Assembly: GCA_038049695.1 (NCBI GenBank)
Contig: CP142459.1
Location: 65,216,001 to 65,280,000, forward strand
Length of the DNA: 64,000 nucleotides
Direction of reading: 5' to 3'
DNA from: Cinnamomum chago
Lineage: Eukaryota > Streptophyta > Magnoliopsida > Laurales > Lauraceae
The stretch's first letter is position 1. Each line of letters starts with the position of its first letter. A program made the translations under genes and the position numbers. Of the stretch, positions 43,080 through 55,400 are shown piece by piece. The notes under the pieces are model-generated. The model was not told the origin of the DNA. It made no database searches and worked only from the letters and a program-made list of their open reading frames with translations.

Positions 43080-45850
43080 GATGGTATTATAGAACTATGA
43101 TCCGAAGGTTGACTTTTTGCATTTTCATATGGTTTACAATTGTGGCACAGATCCATTCTTTTGTGGTTTGCCACATACTACTTAAGAGTAATTGTAGTAA
43201 TGGATAAAATAGGTAACATGAGTGGGGTTTAACTGATAACCAAGGATCTAAACAAGATGTAGGGAAATGAAGGCGGCCCAATTCCAGTTGGAGCAAAATT
43301 TAGCTTGCATCAATAGATGGAAGGTAGTGATTTTCAACTGTTCAGATGTCAGATGGGGCGCCTCATAGGATCTGGATTCGTTTGTTACTATATTGCAAAA
43401 CCCAGCTTTTTAATGTTTGCTTGCTTAGATTTTCTTGGTTAACCACAAACTTCATTGCAAAATAGCTAATGCACGGAAATTGTTCGGTTCACCAAAACAG
43501 CTAACAGAAGCTCACCCTCCCAAGCATCCATCATACCTCGCAAAATGAGTGACAAGCTACCTTAGATAAAAGAATTAAGTCCCTGACTTACCAAATCACA
43601 TTATTCCTAATCCTGTGAGATTGGGAATTGGAGAAATTGCTTTAATATGTTTTCAATGAGACCTATGTCAAGATTCAATCCGAACTACTACAAAAAAATT
43701 AAACAACTGTCCACTTTGATTGTCTCACACAAATTTTATTCCGATAGTGCCCAAAATTCATTCTAATATAGGAGTTGGGCTCAGTGTGGATTACACAAAG
43801 CAAATGAACTATGTAACTACTTGTTCCCAACTCTTAACAAATAACCGAATTGATGCCAAACCCCTTTTTATCTAATGCCCGTGAGAGCTTATCCAGTTAT
43901 CTACATGTGTGAACTGAAAAAAACCCAGCTAAAAAGGAGAACAAAAAAAAAAAAGAAACAAATTGACTCAGAATTCCACACCAGAAAACAGAAAAATTAG
44001 ATAGAACTGTGGACTCTCTGGTCTCTAAGGGCAGAATGGCTTACCCAAGCTGCTTCTGTGACTGGGAATTGTGAAGTGCCTCAACCTGCCCTCCTGTTGC
44101 CTCATGTAGCCCTCACACCAAAAGGCCTTGGAGAACTTATCCTCCACCTCCCGATCTACATCATGGACAAACACATCCGTCTCCCCTTCCTTCCTGTTCC
44201 TAGCCATCATCCCAGCCGTATAAATGGCCCCCATCCTTCCTGGGGCACCCAAGAAGTACCCTGTGGGTGCATCCACCATGATCAGGTCCCATTCTACCTC
44301 AAAAATGTCATTGGGCACACCCTTCAGAGCCAGCTTACAATTGGACAATCTAAAATCCCCCACTACCCTACACTCCTCAAGCTGGCCGACCTTCATCAGA
44401 TCATCGGCCTGGCTCACCTTGGTATCATACTCCACGTGGTAGGACTCCAGGGAGGGCAACGTGGAGGTGACCTTCTTGATCCAGGCCCGGTCCTCTTCTA
44501 GGAAGACTGTCCGGCCACCATGGTTGAGTGCACTCCACATGAGGCTGTCATGGCCCAGCCCAAAGACTAGGAAGTTGCATGGGGACCTCCTCTGTAGGAC
44601 CTGGGCTGTGACAGAGATCTCTTTGAGTGTCTGTTGTGGGGTGATGTTGGAGGTTGAGTAGTGGATGAGAGCTTGGACTAGGGAGGGTGGGATCTTGGTG
44701 CATGATGAGGTGGGCTGTGTTGATAGGCATTTTGTTGTTGGGTCTGTTTGGATTTCTCCTATTGAAGAGGCTTTTGATGATATGCCTTGACGGATGGTTA
44801 TTTGGTCTTGTTGGGGTGATGAGAGGTTTGATCTTAGGATGACTATTAGGAGGAATGCAAGAGGAACTCCAAGAAACAGGAGCTTGAGGTTAAGGGGGTT
44901 TTGGGTTTTGAGAATCTTCTCAATGTGAGGAAAACCCATGAAACCAAATTGGGTTTTAAGATTCTTGGTCAGGGAACTGAGGAAAGTCTAGCCTGATTTG
45001 TTTTCTGCAACCTCAGAAATACAGAAGATGAAAACAGGAGATATTTTGATGAAAACGTGAGAGCTAAGTAAGGAAGATGGTTGGTAGATCCATGATGTGA
45101 TAGCTATTTTATTTTCTTTTAACCATGGAAGGTGTTTGTGTAATACTGTAATGTGACTAGTATTTTTATTTTATTTTTCTTGCTTTTGGTACTGGCCAAA
45201 GGGGCCGGAGCCCATGAAAGAACAAACCTAGGAACCCAATGATTGAACCCTAGTGGTTAATTGAAAATAAAATGTTCATAGATATCTGTAACTTATAGAA
45301 TAGCCCTTTTTACCAAAAAAAAATAAAAATAAAAATAAATAAAAATATGAACAGAAAAAGCCTAATAATGCCATCAAATTAATTTTCTCTAGTGTTGATT
45401 TCAAGGCATTAAATTTCATATAAAATGGAATATGTACATTATCTTGTATGCATGGATTTTTAACTTCTATCTTTCACATCCCTTTGATTAGTGGTGGTTC
45501 AAGACGCCCCTGCATAATGGCATGCCAAGTGTTATTTAGAGATCATTTCCGTAGAACAGCCTCATGATTTTAAAGAAGAAAAGATCTTCTAAAGATATTG
45601 CAAGTTAATGATCAATACTTCTTAACATCCCAAGTGCTGATTTTTTTATAATTGTTAGGTAGAAAACCCCCACCAACTTGGTAAACTACTAATAAATATA
45701 GTCGCTCCAATCTAGCGAGAATGGTGGAGGGAGAGGCATGTGAGGATGACAGAGGTCTTGTGCCTAATTATGTTCTATGTCTGATTGGAAAATATATGAC
45801 CTGAGTCAACATGTGGGGACTAGACTTTTGTGCTATGATGCAGGCAACAT
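43080..45850. repeat. Segmental duplication, left unit (with GXM gene A)
   Basis: This unit is similar to 47560-50050. The similarity includes the gene, its 3' flank (CCAATTCCAGTTGGAGCAAAA versus the copy at 47705) and its 5' flank (CCCTTTGATTAGTGG). Coding DNA is far more alike than the flanks. Confidence 0.8.
44025..44939 (-). CDS. GXM: Glucuronoxylan 4-O-methyltransferase, DUF579 family (gene A)
   Basis: This is an intact single-exon gene of 304 residues, the normal length. The protein is a Golgi type II membrane enzyme that transfers methyl from S-adenosylmethionine to the 4-OH of glucuronic acid side chains on xylan in secondary cell walls. Residues about 17-37 are the membrane anchor (LKLLFLGVPLAFLLIVIL). 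The catalytic DUF579 domain starts near residue 85, with CNFLVFGLGHDSLMW (SAM-binding loop), GGRTVFLEED, WDLIMVDAPTGY and FTIPSHR near the end. The tandem sister is at 48445-49362. GXM fits better than IRX15, which has a different N-terminus. The open frames antisense to this gene are shadows. Confidence 0.95.
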   Translation of the reverse strand: MGFPHIEKILKTQNPLNLKLLFLGVPLAFLLIVILRSNLSSPQQDQITIRQGISSKASSIGEIQTDPTTKCLSTQPTSSCTKIPPSLVQALIHYSTSNITPQQTLKEISVTAQVLQRRSPCNFLVFGLGHDSLMWSALNHGGRTVFLEEDRAWIKKVTSTLPSLESYHVEYDTKVSQADDLMKVGQLEECRVVGDFRLSNCKLALKGVPNDIFEVEWDLIMVDAPTGYFLGAPGRMGAIYTAGMMARNRKEGETDVFVHDVDREVEDKFSKAFWCEGYMRQQEGRLRHFTIPSHRSSLGKPFCP

Positions 45851-46319
45851 GAAGGTTAGGACTTGGGGGTCAATGTGGCCCGCCTGCCACACTGGGCTCA
45901 CAGTGGAATAAGCAGCTGGTTAACTACCAAATGATATCTTCCATTTAAAGTCTTAATATCTGAATTGGATCAAAACTCAATTCTGCATCTAATCCATGTA
46001 ACTGACATTTTAATATTGTAGAAGATGTGGAGGGTTTTTTTTTTCTTTTTTACTGAGTTATTTTATATCTCAAGCATCACGTTCTATCATTTACACTTGA
46101 CCTATTTGGTTGCAAACATTAATGATAGGATTTGTCTTTGTCTAGAATTCCTGACGAATAAAAGTCCTAAGATAGATCAACCATGTAGAATCTTCACATG
46201 TCCAGCATTTGGAAAGCTAACTCTATGAGAAGAAATCCTAGGAAGCCTGCAACCAAATAAGCCAGCATGTGCAAGACAGATATTCGAAGAAGAGTGATGT
46301 TAACTTCATGTGAGACTAA

Positions 46320-46655
46320 TGATGGATCTGGATATTGAGACTTCGACACGCGGCTGGATATTTATGTGTATTATGGCGATTGGGAAGGTCCGCGGATCTC
46401 TTTGCATCTGTCTAACCTATGGTAATTGAGAGTATCCAATCCTATGACTCTCTTATCTTATATAGACAAGTTCCATAGAATCACACTTACAGGACACTTT
46501 TTTGCCAAGAAACATGCATTCACTAATTCTACTAAGAGTCTTATTTGTGTGACAGGTCAAGTCTTTCTATAAGTAAACTTGTATTCTCCACTGACCTTGC
46601 TTGATATGACGTAGGACCCGTGGCATGCAAGCCTCACAATTTTCTACAACTAACC
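46320..46655. repeat. Dispersed repeat shared with 28910-29275
   Basis: Both copies run in the same order, from CGGCTGGA to CCGTGGCATGCAAGC. It lies between the two GXM units. The remainder of 45850-47560 shows no gene. Confidence 0.6.
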
Positions 46656-46868
46656 AACAAATGATATGGGAGAATCTTACCAATGTGTTTTACCATTTGG
46701 AATAGAAAGGAGGTATGGATCTTGGAGTTCTTCAAGTCCCTTGCTGTGTTCCGGGTCTTACCAGAAAAGGTGTAACTTTCCACAAGCTCTAGCTTTTTGT
46801 CCTTCTTTTTTTCTCTCTTGCAAGTCGCACTATAGTTTTTTGCTTTCGGTGCCTCGAGGATCTAGATC

Positions 46869-46982
46869 CCCTGTTTGGATGAAACAGGGACAGGTGCGGG
46901 AGCGGAAAGGGGCCCTCCGCCCCCACACGTGGCAGTCCCTGTTTCGTCCAAACAGGGCTCCCCTGTTTGGACGAAACAGGAG
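46869..46982. repeat. 23-bp inverted repeat plus a third copy
   Basis: The left arm 46869-46891 and right arm 46935-46957 pair at 22 of 23 positions (word CCCTGTTTGGA.GAAACAGG), with a 43-base GC-rich loop. A further partial copy follows at 46961-46982. Each arm is itself partly self-complementary (CCTGTTT...AAACAGG). Confidence 0.85.
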
Positions 46983-47559
46983 ATCTGTCTCCGTGTTTCG
47001 AAGGTCTCTTCTATCTTGACTTGTCGAGAGAAAACGTGTGCTTTACTTTGCTTTTCCTCATTTTGGGAAGAAAGGTAAAAGTGGAAAGAAAAATTACTTT
47101 ATTGCTCACATCCCCACAGTCTTTCAGCAGTTACAAGAAATTGTTCACATCCCCATAGTCTTTCAGCAGTTACAAGAAAAATTATCTTTCATCGCACTAA
47201 TATCAAAGCGCTTTTGCTGCCAACTGATTACATTGGATGTAATTGATTCAAATGAGCATGCTTGTTTGCATCAAATTAGAATAAATAAGAAATAATTGAT
47301 TTAGATGGTCTATCTGTTTACATGTATAAGAATTCATTGACGGATAAGAATAAATAGGTACTCATTGTCAAACGAGCCTATCTATTTGTATTAAATTGAA
47401 ATATATAAGAAGTAATTGAGTTGAATGGACCTCTTTATTTGTATGGAATTGGAACACCCAAGAATTTGCTATCAAATCTCAAATGGGAATACATGAGAAT
47501 TCATTGTCAAATTTGTTTTCATTAAGTGTTTAACGGTATTAGGAAAAAAGGTTCTAATG

Positions 47560-50050
47560 GTGTTCTAGAACTATCATAACCAGAGGGAAGTTTCTTTCAT
47601 TTTCATATGATAAAATTGATATTGTTTTGCTACTTCCAGTCAAGAGTAATTGGAATGGCAATAACCTGAGTACGGTGTGACAGATGACCAAAAAGATGAC
47701 CCAACTCCAGTGGGAGCAAAACTTGGCCATAATGGCTGGTAGTTTTGGCCATAATGGCTAGTAATGAGAGGGTACTGATTTTCAACTGTTTAGGTACCAG
47801 AGGGGACCACTCAAATAAAGTTTTAGGGTTAGCTCCATAAGAACCGGATTCTTCTGCCACTACTTTTAAAAAACCTAGCTTTCAAAGTTTTCTCATTTAA
47901 GTTTTCTTGGTTCACCAGAAATTTCATTAGAAAACAACTAATAGATGGAAATAGTTCATTTCACTAAAACAGCTAGCAGAAACCAACCCTCCCAAGCATC
48001 CATCATACCCAACAAGATGAGGGACAAGCTACATTAGCTAATAGTACAAATCCCCTACTTATTCAAATTATACCGGATCATGGAATTAGAAAATTTTCTT
48101 GATATATTTTCAGTGGGGACCTATTGTCAAAATCCAAATTGCTCAAAACATATATCCCACAAATTTCATTCTAATAAGAGTCCGGCCTAATATGAGATAT
48201 ATAACACAAAGCAAATAAGAAATATAGCCATTTGTTGCCAACTCGGAAAAAAAAAAAAAAAACTAATTGATGCCAAACTTTCTATATCTAATGTCTCTGA
48301 TATCTCATATCCACTGTCTCCATATATATGAATTTAAAACCCAACTAAGAAGGAGAAAGTGAAAAGCAGAAGACAGTACCCCAATTTGCCTCAGTCAGAA
48401 CCCCACCCCAGAGAATTGAAAAATTAGATAGAACTCTGGACTGACTAATTGGGGCAGAATGGCTTACCCAAGCTGCTTCTGTGACTGGGAATTGTGAAGT
48501 GCCTCAATCTGCCCTCCTGTTGCCTCATGTAGCCCTCACACCAGAAGGCCTTGGAGAACTTATCCTCCACCTCCCGATCTACATCATGGACAAACACATC
48601 CGTCTCCCCTTCCTTCCTGTTCCTAGCCATCATCCCAGCAGTATAAATGGCCCCCATCCTCCCTGGGGCACCCAAGAAGTAGCCTGTGGGTGCATCCACC
48701 ATGATCAGGTCCCACTCTACCTCAAAAATGTCATTAGGCACACCCTTCAGAGCCAGCTTACACTTAGACAATCTAACATCCCCCACTATCCTACACTCCT
48801 CAAGCTGGCCCACCCTCATCAGATCATCGGCCTGGCTCACCTTGGTATCATACTCCACGTGGTAGGACTCCAGGGAGGGGAACTTGGAGGTGACCTTCTC
48901 GATCCAGGCCTCGTCCTCTTCTAGGAAGACTGTCCGGCCACCATGGTTGAGTGCACTCCACATGAGGCTGTCATGGCCCAGCCCAAAGACTAGGAAGTTG
49001 CATGGGGACTTCCTCTGTAGGACTTGGGCTGTGACAGAGATCTCTTTGAGTGTCTGTTGTGGGGTGATGTTGGAGGTTGAGTAGTGGATGAGAGCTTGGA
49101 CTAGGGAGGGTGGGATCTTGGTGCATGATGAGGAGGGTGGTGTTAATAGGCATGTTGTTGTTGGGTTGGTTTGGATTTCTCCTACAGAAGAGGCTTTTGA
49201 TGATATGCCTTGAGGGATGGTTAATTGGTCTTGTTGGGATGATGAGAGGTTTGATGTTAGGATGACTAGTAGGAGGAATGCAAGAGGTACTCCAAGAAAC
49301 AGGAGCTTGAGGTTAAGGGGGTATTGGGTTTTGAAAATCATGTCTATATGTGGAAAACCCATGGAGGCAAATTGGTTCCTAGGATTCTTGGTGAAGGAAC
49401 TGAGGAAGCTTTAGTTGGTTTGTTTTCTACAGACTTGGAAATGCAGCAAAGGAGAAATTAAGATGTTTGATGCAGAAATGCCAAATTGCCAACTACTAAG
49501 ATTCTTGGTGAAGGAAGATAGTTGGTAGATCCAAGGAAGGTGATTGTCTAAAGTAATAAATTGAAATAAACAATAATGTTAATAGACACATATTATTAAT
49601 AGAATTGCCTAATAATGCATTTCAAGTTTCCATCATCCATATCACTTTTGGCACTCTCTCTTTTATTCATGCATTTAACTCCTATTTTTCACATCCCTTT
49701 GATTAGTGGAGCCCCAAGGCGGGCCCTGCATGATAGCATGCTATATGTTATTCAGGAGATCATTTCAGTAGATAATCAGCCTCATAAGTTTAAACAAAAG
49801 AAATGTAAAGATATAGAAATTAATAATCAATAATTCACTGTCACAAGTTAATTCAATATCACAAGTACTAATAAGAAATATAGACACCTACATGGTGGCA
49901 GTTCGAGGATTGTGGAAGTAGTTGAAAAGCAGGTGAGGGTGGCTGAGGTTTTGTGCCTATCATGCTATAAAACTCTGATTGAGAAATATAAGGCCCTTGG
50001 TCAACGTGTGAGGACTAGTGTTTTGTACGATGATTTGGGAATCATGAAAA
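47560..50050. repeat. Segmental duplication, right unit (with GXM gene B)
   Basis: This is the sister of 43080-45850. Shared flanks reach as far as the TGAGGACTAGT.TTTTG block near 50010-50025 (compare 45815-45832). Confidence 0.8.
48445..49362 (-). CDS. GXM: Glucuronoxylan 4-O-methyltransferase, DUF579 family (gene B)
   Basis: This is an intact single-exon gene of 305 residues, the tandem sister of 44025-44939. It has the same layout: membrane anchor near residues 17-37, SAM-binding CNFLVFGLGHDSLMW, and WDLIMVDAPTGY. I count 24 substitutions between the two proteins plus one extra C-terminal Asn. Fifteen fall in the first 82 residues (stem and anchor), and the last roughly 95 shared residues are identical. 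Both copies keep all recognisable catalytic motifs, so both are probably functional. Role and location are as for gene A. Confidence 0.95.
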   Translation of the reverse strand: MGFPHIDMIFKTQYPLNLKLLFLGVPLAFLLLVILTSNLSSSQQDQLTIPQGISSKASSVGEIQTNPTTTCLLTPPSSSCTKIPPSLVQALIHYSTSNITPQQTLKEISVTAQVLQRKSPCNFLVFGLGHDSLMWSALNHGGRTVFLEEDEAWIEKVTSKFPSLESYHVEYDTKVSQADDLMRVGQLEECRIVGDVRLSKCKLALKGVPNDIFEVEWDLIMVDAPTGYFLGAPGRMGAIYTAGMMARNRKEGETDVFVHDVDREVEDKFSKAFWCEGYMRQQEGRLRHFTIPSHRSSLGKPFCPN

Positions 50051-50755
50051 GGAAAACAAAGAGGAAAATATTTATTTTTAGTTGTTTTTCTTCTCAATGT
50101 CTTTCTTTCTTTCTTTCTTTTTTTCCTGACAACATGGGTCTTATTTTGAGAAAACAGATTTAAGGGTTTCGCTTGCCCTTCAATAAGGTTTTGTCTTCCA
50201 ACTTCCTCTTCCTGGATGGTTTTCTTATGTTACATTCTTATATATAAAGCTTTAAATAAATTTGAGAAATAAAAAGAAGATGCCTGTTAAATAAAAATAT
50301 TTCTTATACACATTTGGGCTATCAGAAATTTCAGAATTCATCTAGGAAGAAGAATGAAAAATACCATTTAATTTGAAGACCCAAAAAAGAGAAAAATGAT
50401 TCATTGCATCAAAGAAATCCTTTTTTCCTTTGAAATTCTCCAAATTCCAAAAAGGGAATTCCTAGAGAGAACTTGCTAACAGAAATTTTGCAGAGGACTC
50501 GAACCTCTGTAGACACAAATTATGTGAATTGCAGTCAAGCAGACCTAAAGATACTTTAGCTTCTTTTTTTTTTTCTCTATTTCATGACATGCAAAATTTA
50601 GAAAGTGCTAGAAAAGACTCACATGGTGGTTCTACCCAACAAAAATACCTTAATAGGAAATAAGCCCTAGATCTCACCTTAGTAGATTATGATTCTTCAT
50701 TTAATTGCAAACTCATCAAACAAGTCACATCATTTATTTCACTTGTAATAACTAA

Positions 50756-51252
50756 GGGCATGTTTCTTTGTTGGAATTCCAGGAATTCTTGTCTGGAAAA
50801 TTTCTGAATTCCTAGACATAGTGGATTCCTGGATGCTCCTTTGGGCTTAAGCGTTTAAGAATTCTACAAAAATACAAAAGGAGTGGAATACCTGGATTTC
50901 CCAAGATCATGAGAAACTTTTCATGTGGCTGGAATTCAGAAATGCTTGTGAAGAAACATGAAATTCAGAAATTGCAGGGACAGCATGTCACATCTTGTCC
51001 AAAATTTCTGGACATCGTAAATTTTTGATAGAAATTTCACAAAAGAAACAGGCCTAACTGGAATTTATGGTGGATTTATGCAATGTGAAGAATTCACGAT
51101 AGAGATGAATGTCCTTAATTTGTTTTCCACTACAGGGTTTTTTTTGCTCAACGCCACTACGGATCTTCACTTTGTTTCTCCAATTTTAACAACTTTAATA
51201 AACCTTGTTCTTAGAATTCCCATGAATTCCATTTCCACAAACAAACTGGCCA
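50756..51252. mobile_element. PIF/Harbinger-type MITE, 497 bp
   Basis: The flanks are TAA (50753-50755) and TTA (51253-51255). The ends are GGGCATGTTTCTTTGTTGGAA and a loosely matching inverse (TTCCACAAACAAACTGGCCA). The TSDs read TAA and TTA, which are not identical, so this is less certain than the other Harbinger calls. Confidence 0.55.
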
Positions 51253-51628
51253 TTAGACAAGTTGAGACTAGATTCATCAAGTCTATTGGATTCTTCAGGT
51301 TCAAGAGCACAAACTTAATGGGACCTGGTCTGGGTCTACCTTGTAACTGACCCTAACCCGAACCACCCTACCTGAATTATAGTCGGGTTGGTTTTGGGTT
51401 GCGGATTGTCTACCCTAACAAGGCCCATGTTTTGAACAGTCTAGGAGTCTGGGACACATATATAAAAACTGCAACTGGTGGTAGACGCACATGGAACTCC
51501 ATTTGCATTTCCTCGGGCGGCTATCGTCGCTTCCACAGCCCTCTCGATTTTCAAGTAGTCTCTTTACAGAAGAAGAGAAGCGAAATCGAGTTCAAGAAGA
51601 AGAAGAACACCAGAAGAAGGAGAAGAAG

Positions 51629-52412
51629 ATGAGATTTATAGTGAAAGCTTGCAGAAATGGAAGAGCAAGGGAAGGAGTTCTCCACTTGGGCAGCTGCCCC
51701 ACCGCAATCGAGACTCCCTCGCTCCTCTTATCAACCTGCAAGGGCCTGCCCTTTTTCATTACCCGTGATCTTCTCCCTTCCCTCCCATCACCAGATTCTC
51801 ACCTCCTCCAAATGAGCCCTCTCCATTTGTATGTATCTAATTCTCATATCTCCTAAAAATCCAATCTTTCTAAAACATACCCATTTGTTGGATTTCAAAA
51901 TGCAATAGTTTTATATTGGATTCTGTGCTGCTTTTTTTTTTTTTCATGTGATGGGGGAGCTCAAAGTAGTTATTTGTGAGTGTCCATGTTGTCTACTACT
52001 CCTAAAATTCTAATCTTTCTAGAACATACCCATTTGTTGGATTTCAAAATGCCATACTTTTATATTGGATTCTCTTCTTCTTCTTCTTCTTCTTCTACTT
52101 CTTTTTTTTTATATTTTTTTATTTTTTATTTTTATTTTTATGGAATGGGGGAGCTCAAAGTAGTTATTTGTGAGTGCCCATGTTGTCTACTACTCCTAAA
52201 AATCCAATCTTTCTAAAACATACCCATTTGTTGGTTTTCAAAGTGCCATAGTTTTATTTGGGATTCTGTGCTTTTTTTTATGGTATGGGGGAGTTCAAAG
52301 TAGTTATTTGTGAGTGCCCATGTTGTCTACTACTACTAAAAATCCAATCTTTCTATAACATACCCATTTGTTGGATTTCAAAATGCCATAGCTTTATATT
52401 GGATTATATGCT

Positions 52413-52469
<57 letters not shown>

Positions 52470-55400
52470 GTGATTGGGGAGCTCAAAGTAGTTATTTGCG
52501 AGTGCCCATGTTGTCTACTCCTAAAAATCCGATCTTTCTAAAACATACCCATTTGTTGGATTTCAAAATGCCATAGCTTTATATTGGATTCTGTGCTTTT
52601 TTATTTATTTATTGTTATGTGACGGGGGAGCTCAAAATAGTTATTTGTGAGTGCCCATGTTGTCTAAGTTGGTCGTGCTTTATGATTCTTGTAGCAATTG
52701 CCATTAACCCATATATTGTGGCACTGGGTGGTGAGAGTGGTTTGATTTTTTTTAGGTGACCAAGAGTGGCTGTGTTTATGTAAGCTTTGATTGTAGCAGA
52801 AAACGAAATCCCTGAATCACCAAGTTCAAAGTTCATTTTGATTTGTGTTGCAGTAGAAAAATGAAATCCCTGAACCACCACGTTCAAAGTCCAGTTTGGT
52901 TTTTCTTCTGTCTGCTGTTTTGTTGTTGGTAATTGAACCCAATTCAATTTGGTTTCAGTTCGTTCAATTTGTAGCGCTGATTTGCTAGTTTTGATGAAGT
53001 TCATTTTTTTCAGTAATTTTAACCGAATTGTATTTGGAAATATATGGTAAAATACAAAGAATTCCTCCTATTATTTATACAATTTGATTTCATGTTGGAC
53101 TACATCTCAGTTTGATATGCTTTCTCTATAGCACAGCACCAGAGAGAGAAAAGAATTTGGCTACTATGGATTACTTGAATATGGGGGGGAATGAGTTATT
53201 TTAGTGAATGGGTGGGTACCTTCCTAAATAATGGACGCCACTATCAGTTGCAACTTGCAAGATAGAATCCTTCCCCCTCAAAGCTACTTCGCATTACAAC
53301 CATCTTGGTTGCATCATTTAATCTGTTATATTTATTCAGATGTGGAGCTTTAAGTGCTTTGAGTGTTTTTTGTTCTTTGAGACATCTTTTGACCATCCAT
53401 TTCAATTTCAAGTTCATAGTACCTCTGTAGTAGGGATCCTCTGCCCTGGTGCTGCCCTGCTTTGCTCCTGAATAAATGTTCTATTGCTTGTACCACCAAT
53501 CACTCATGTCAGAGCACCAAGATGTCCTTGTAGTTCAATCATTCTTTACTCTAATAATATGCTTCGGCATGTTTCTTCCTTCACATTACATATCACCGCA
53601 AATTCCCATGAACATGCTTCACTCAAATAATTGCCCTTCTAAGTGTCCATCACAATGGGCTTTGTTAATAGATTGACATGTAATTGACATATAGCCATCC
53701 TTCTAATCACAGTCATTATACTAGAACCTTTCATTTTCTAAGTTTCACCTATTAAGATACCGAAAGATCCTTGTCGTATCACTGAAGTGGATGGCCATTT
53801 TTACTGGCAAAGGATAAACTTAGTCTGTTTTGGGATGATCCCCCTGGTAGTATCTGCACTAATAAATGGATATGAAACATTTCACCTTCTTTCTCTTTGA
53901 TTTGTGTTTGGTTACATTTTACAAGTATAGAGTTCTTTCTTTTTACATTGAATGGTTACCTTGTGCGTGACGTTGAATTTTCTATTAAGAAACTGTGTTT
54001 GCCTTCCCAACTCTGAACTTCAAAGCACTGACCTATATACATTCAAAAAAGTCAATGCCATAGGCAATTTGGTTGTTGAAAAACAGGTGGCGATAGGAAA
54101 CCACTTAAATGCTTGTTAAAGAAACATTTTTGTAGTATACTTCTCATGAGGCAATGCAATCTCATCTACAAAATAAAAATGTTACTTTAAAACATTGTAA
54201 TAGATGGTTTTCTGGTATTTATGTATTATATATTTATAAGTTTCTGTGACCGTTTTGCAGCTTGGAGTGCCCCTCAGCAACAACTATTTCAAATATTGGA
54301 GGTTTGCACCAGATGGTAGGTTTGCATGAACATTGTTTTGTAGCTGCTCCAAGAGATTCTATTTTAGGCCTTCCAGATTTTGAAGGCACCAATAAGCTTG
54401 GGGCTTCTTTTGAGACAACTGGTGGTCGCCGACTGGTATTATTTAGTTTCTTCTTTTTTTTTAGTGTTTCTGGTATTATATTTTCATAGTTTTGTACTAA
54501 TACGGCTTGCCTTTTACCAAACTGGCACATTGTCAGGCATTTTAACGGAAACTTACTGAATGATACTGGTGGCCTACTTGTTTAATATTTTTTCAGGTAA
54601 ACCCTGCGGAGTACATGAAAATTATTTCTTCCTTAAAGCCAGACCTGTGGACCAGTTTGGCAGATGAAGTGCCTGCCTGGGTCTCTGAAAAGAGGAACCA
54701 GATGTCTGTGGATCGAACTGTTCGTTGGCTTGATGACTGCATTGGAATTGACCTGGTGTGTAATTTGTCCACATTCCTCCCTAGTCTTGAGTGTTACTGT
54801 TGTTTTACATGTGCTTCTCACATTCAGAATATGTGCAACAAAAACTTTGTTAAGAAAGAAGGGATACATCTGCTTTAGTCAGCAATACAAAATGCTTTGG
54901 GAAGAAATTAAATGTTTGACAAGATGGTTCCTGTTTTCACAAAATTTAGGCAGCTGGAGCATCTGTTTTGGGAGCCATTGTTGGAGGATCTAGCTTAGAT
55001 GAACGCAGACGTTGTGCTCAAGAAGTGGTGAAGAGAAATGTAGCAGGTCACTTCAACTATGTAACCAAATCTCTTGTTTTCTCATTGAAGTTGACTTGGA
55101 CATTTGAATCTTTGTAATTTTATACTTGCTGTAATATAGTGCACACTTGTACTGCTTTGAGAAACATGCTTACTTGCCTCCGACTATATACAGCCACTTA
55201 TTTTTCTTGCTTTATGCCAATGGTGTCACTTGTACTGACTTTTCTCCGTTATAATTGCTTTAGCATGTTAGGTAGTGACCTGTCATCTCCTAGTTTAGTA
55301 TTAAAAAAAAAAGTCGCTTGATACTAGAAGAACATATTTTGAGTTTGTATTATTTAATCTGATTGCAGTTGGTTTCCCTTGTTGTTATTACTTTTCATAT

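Noticed and set aside
44058-44501. A 147-codon frame antisense to GXM gene A (and its twin at 48481-48924)
   Set aside because: These are shadows of the GXM coding strand; they follow its codon structure and have no features of their own.
51875-52665. Regularly spaced repeats that might suggest a CRISPR-like array
   Set aside because: Whole units of 140-194 bp are repeated, with no unique spacers, inside an intron of a plant gene.
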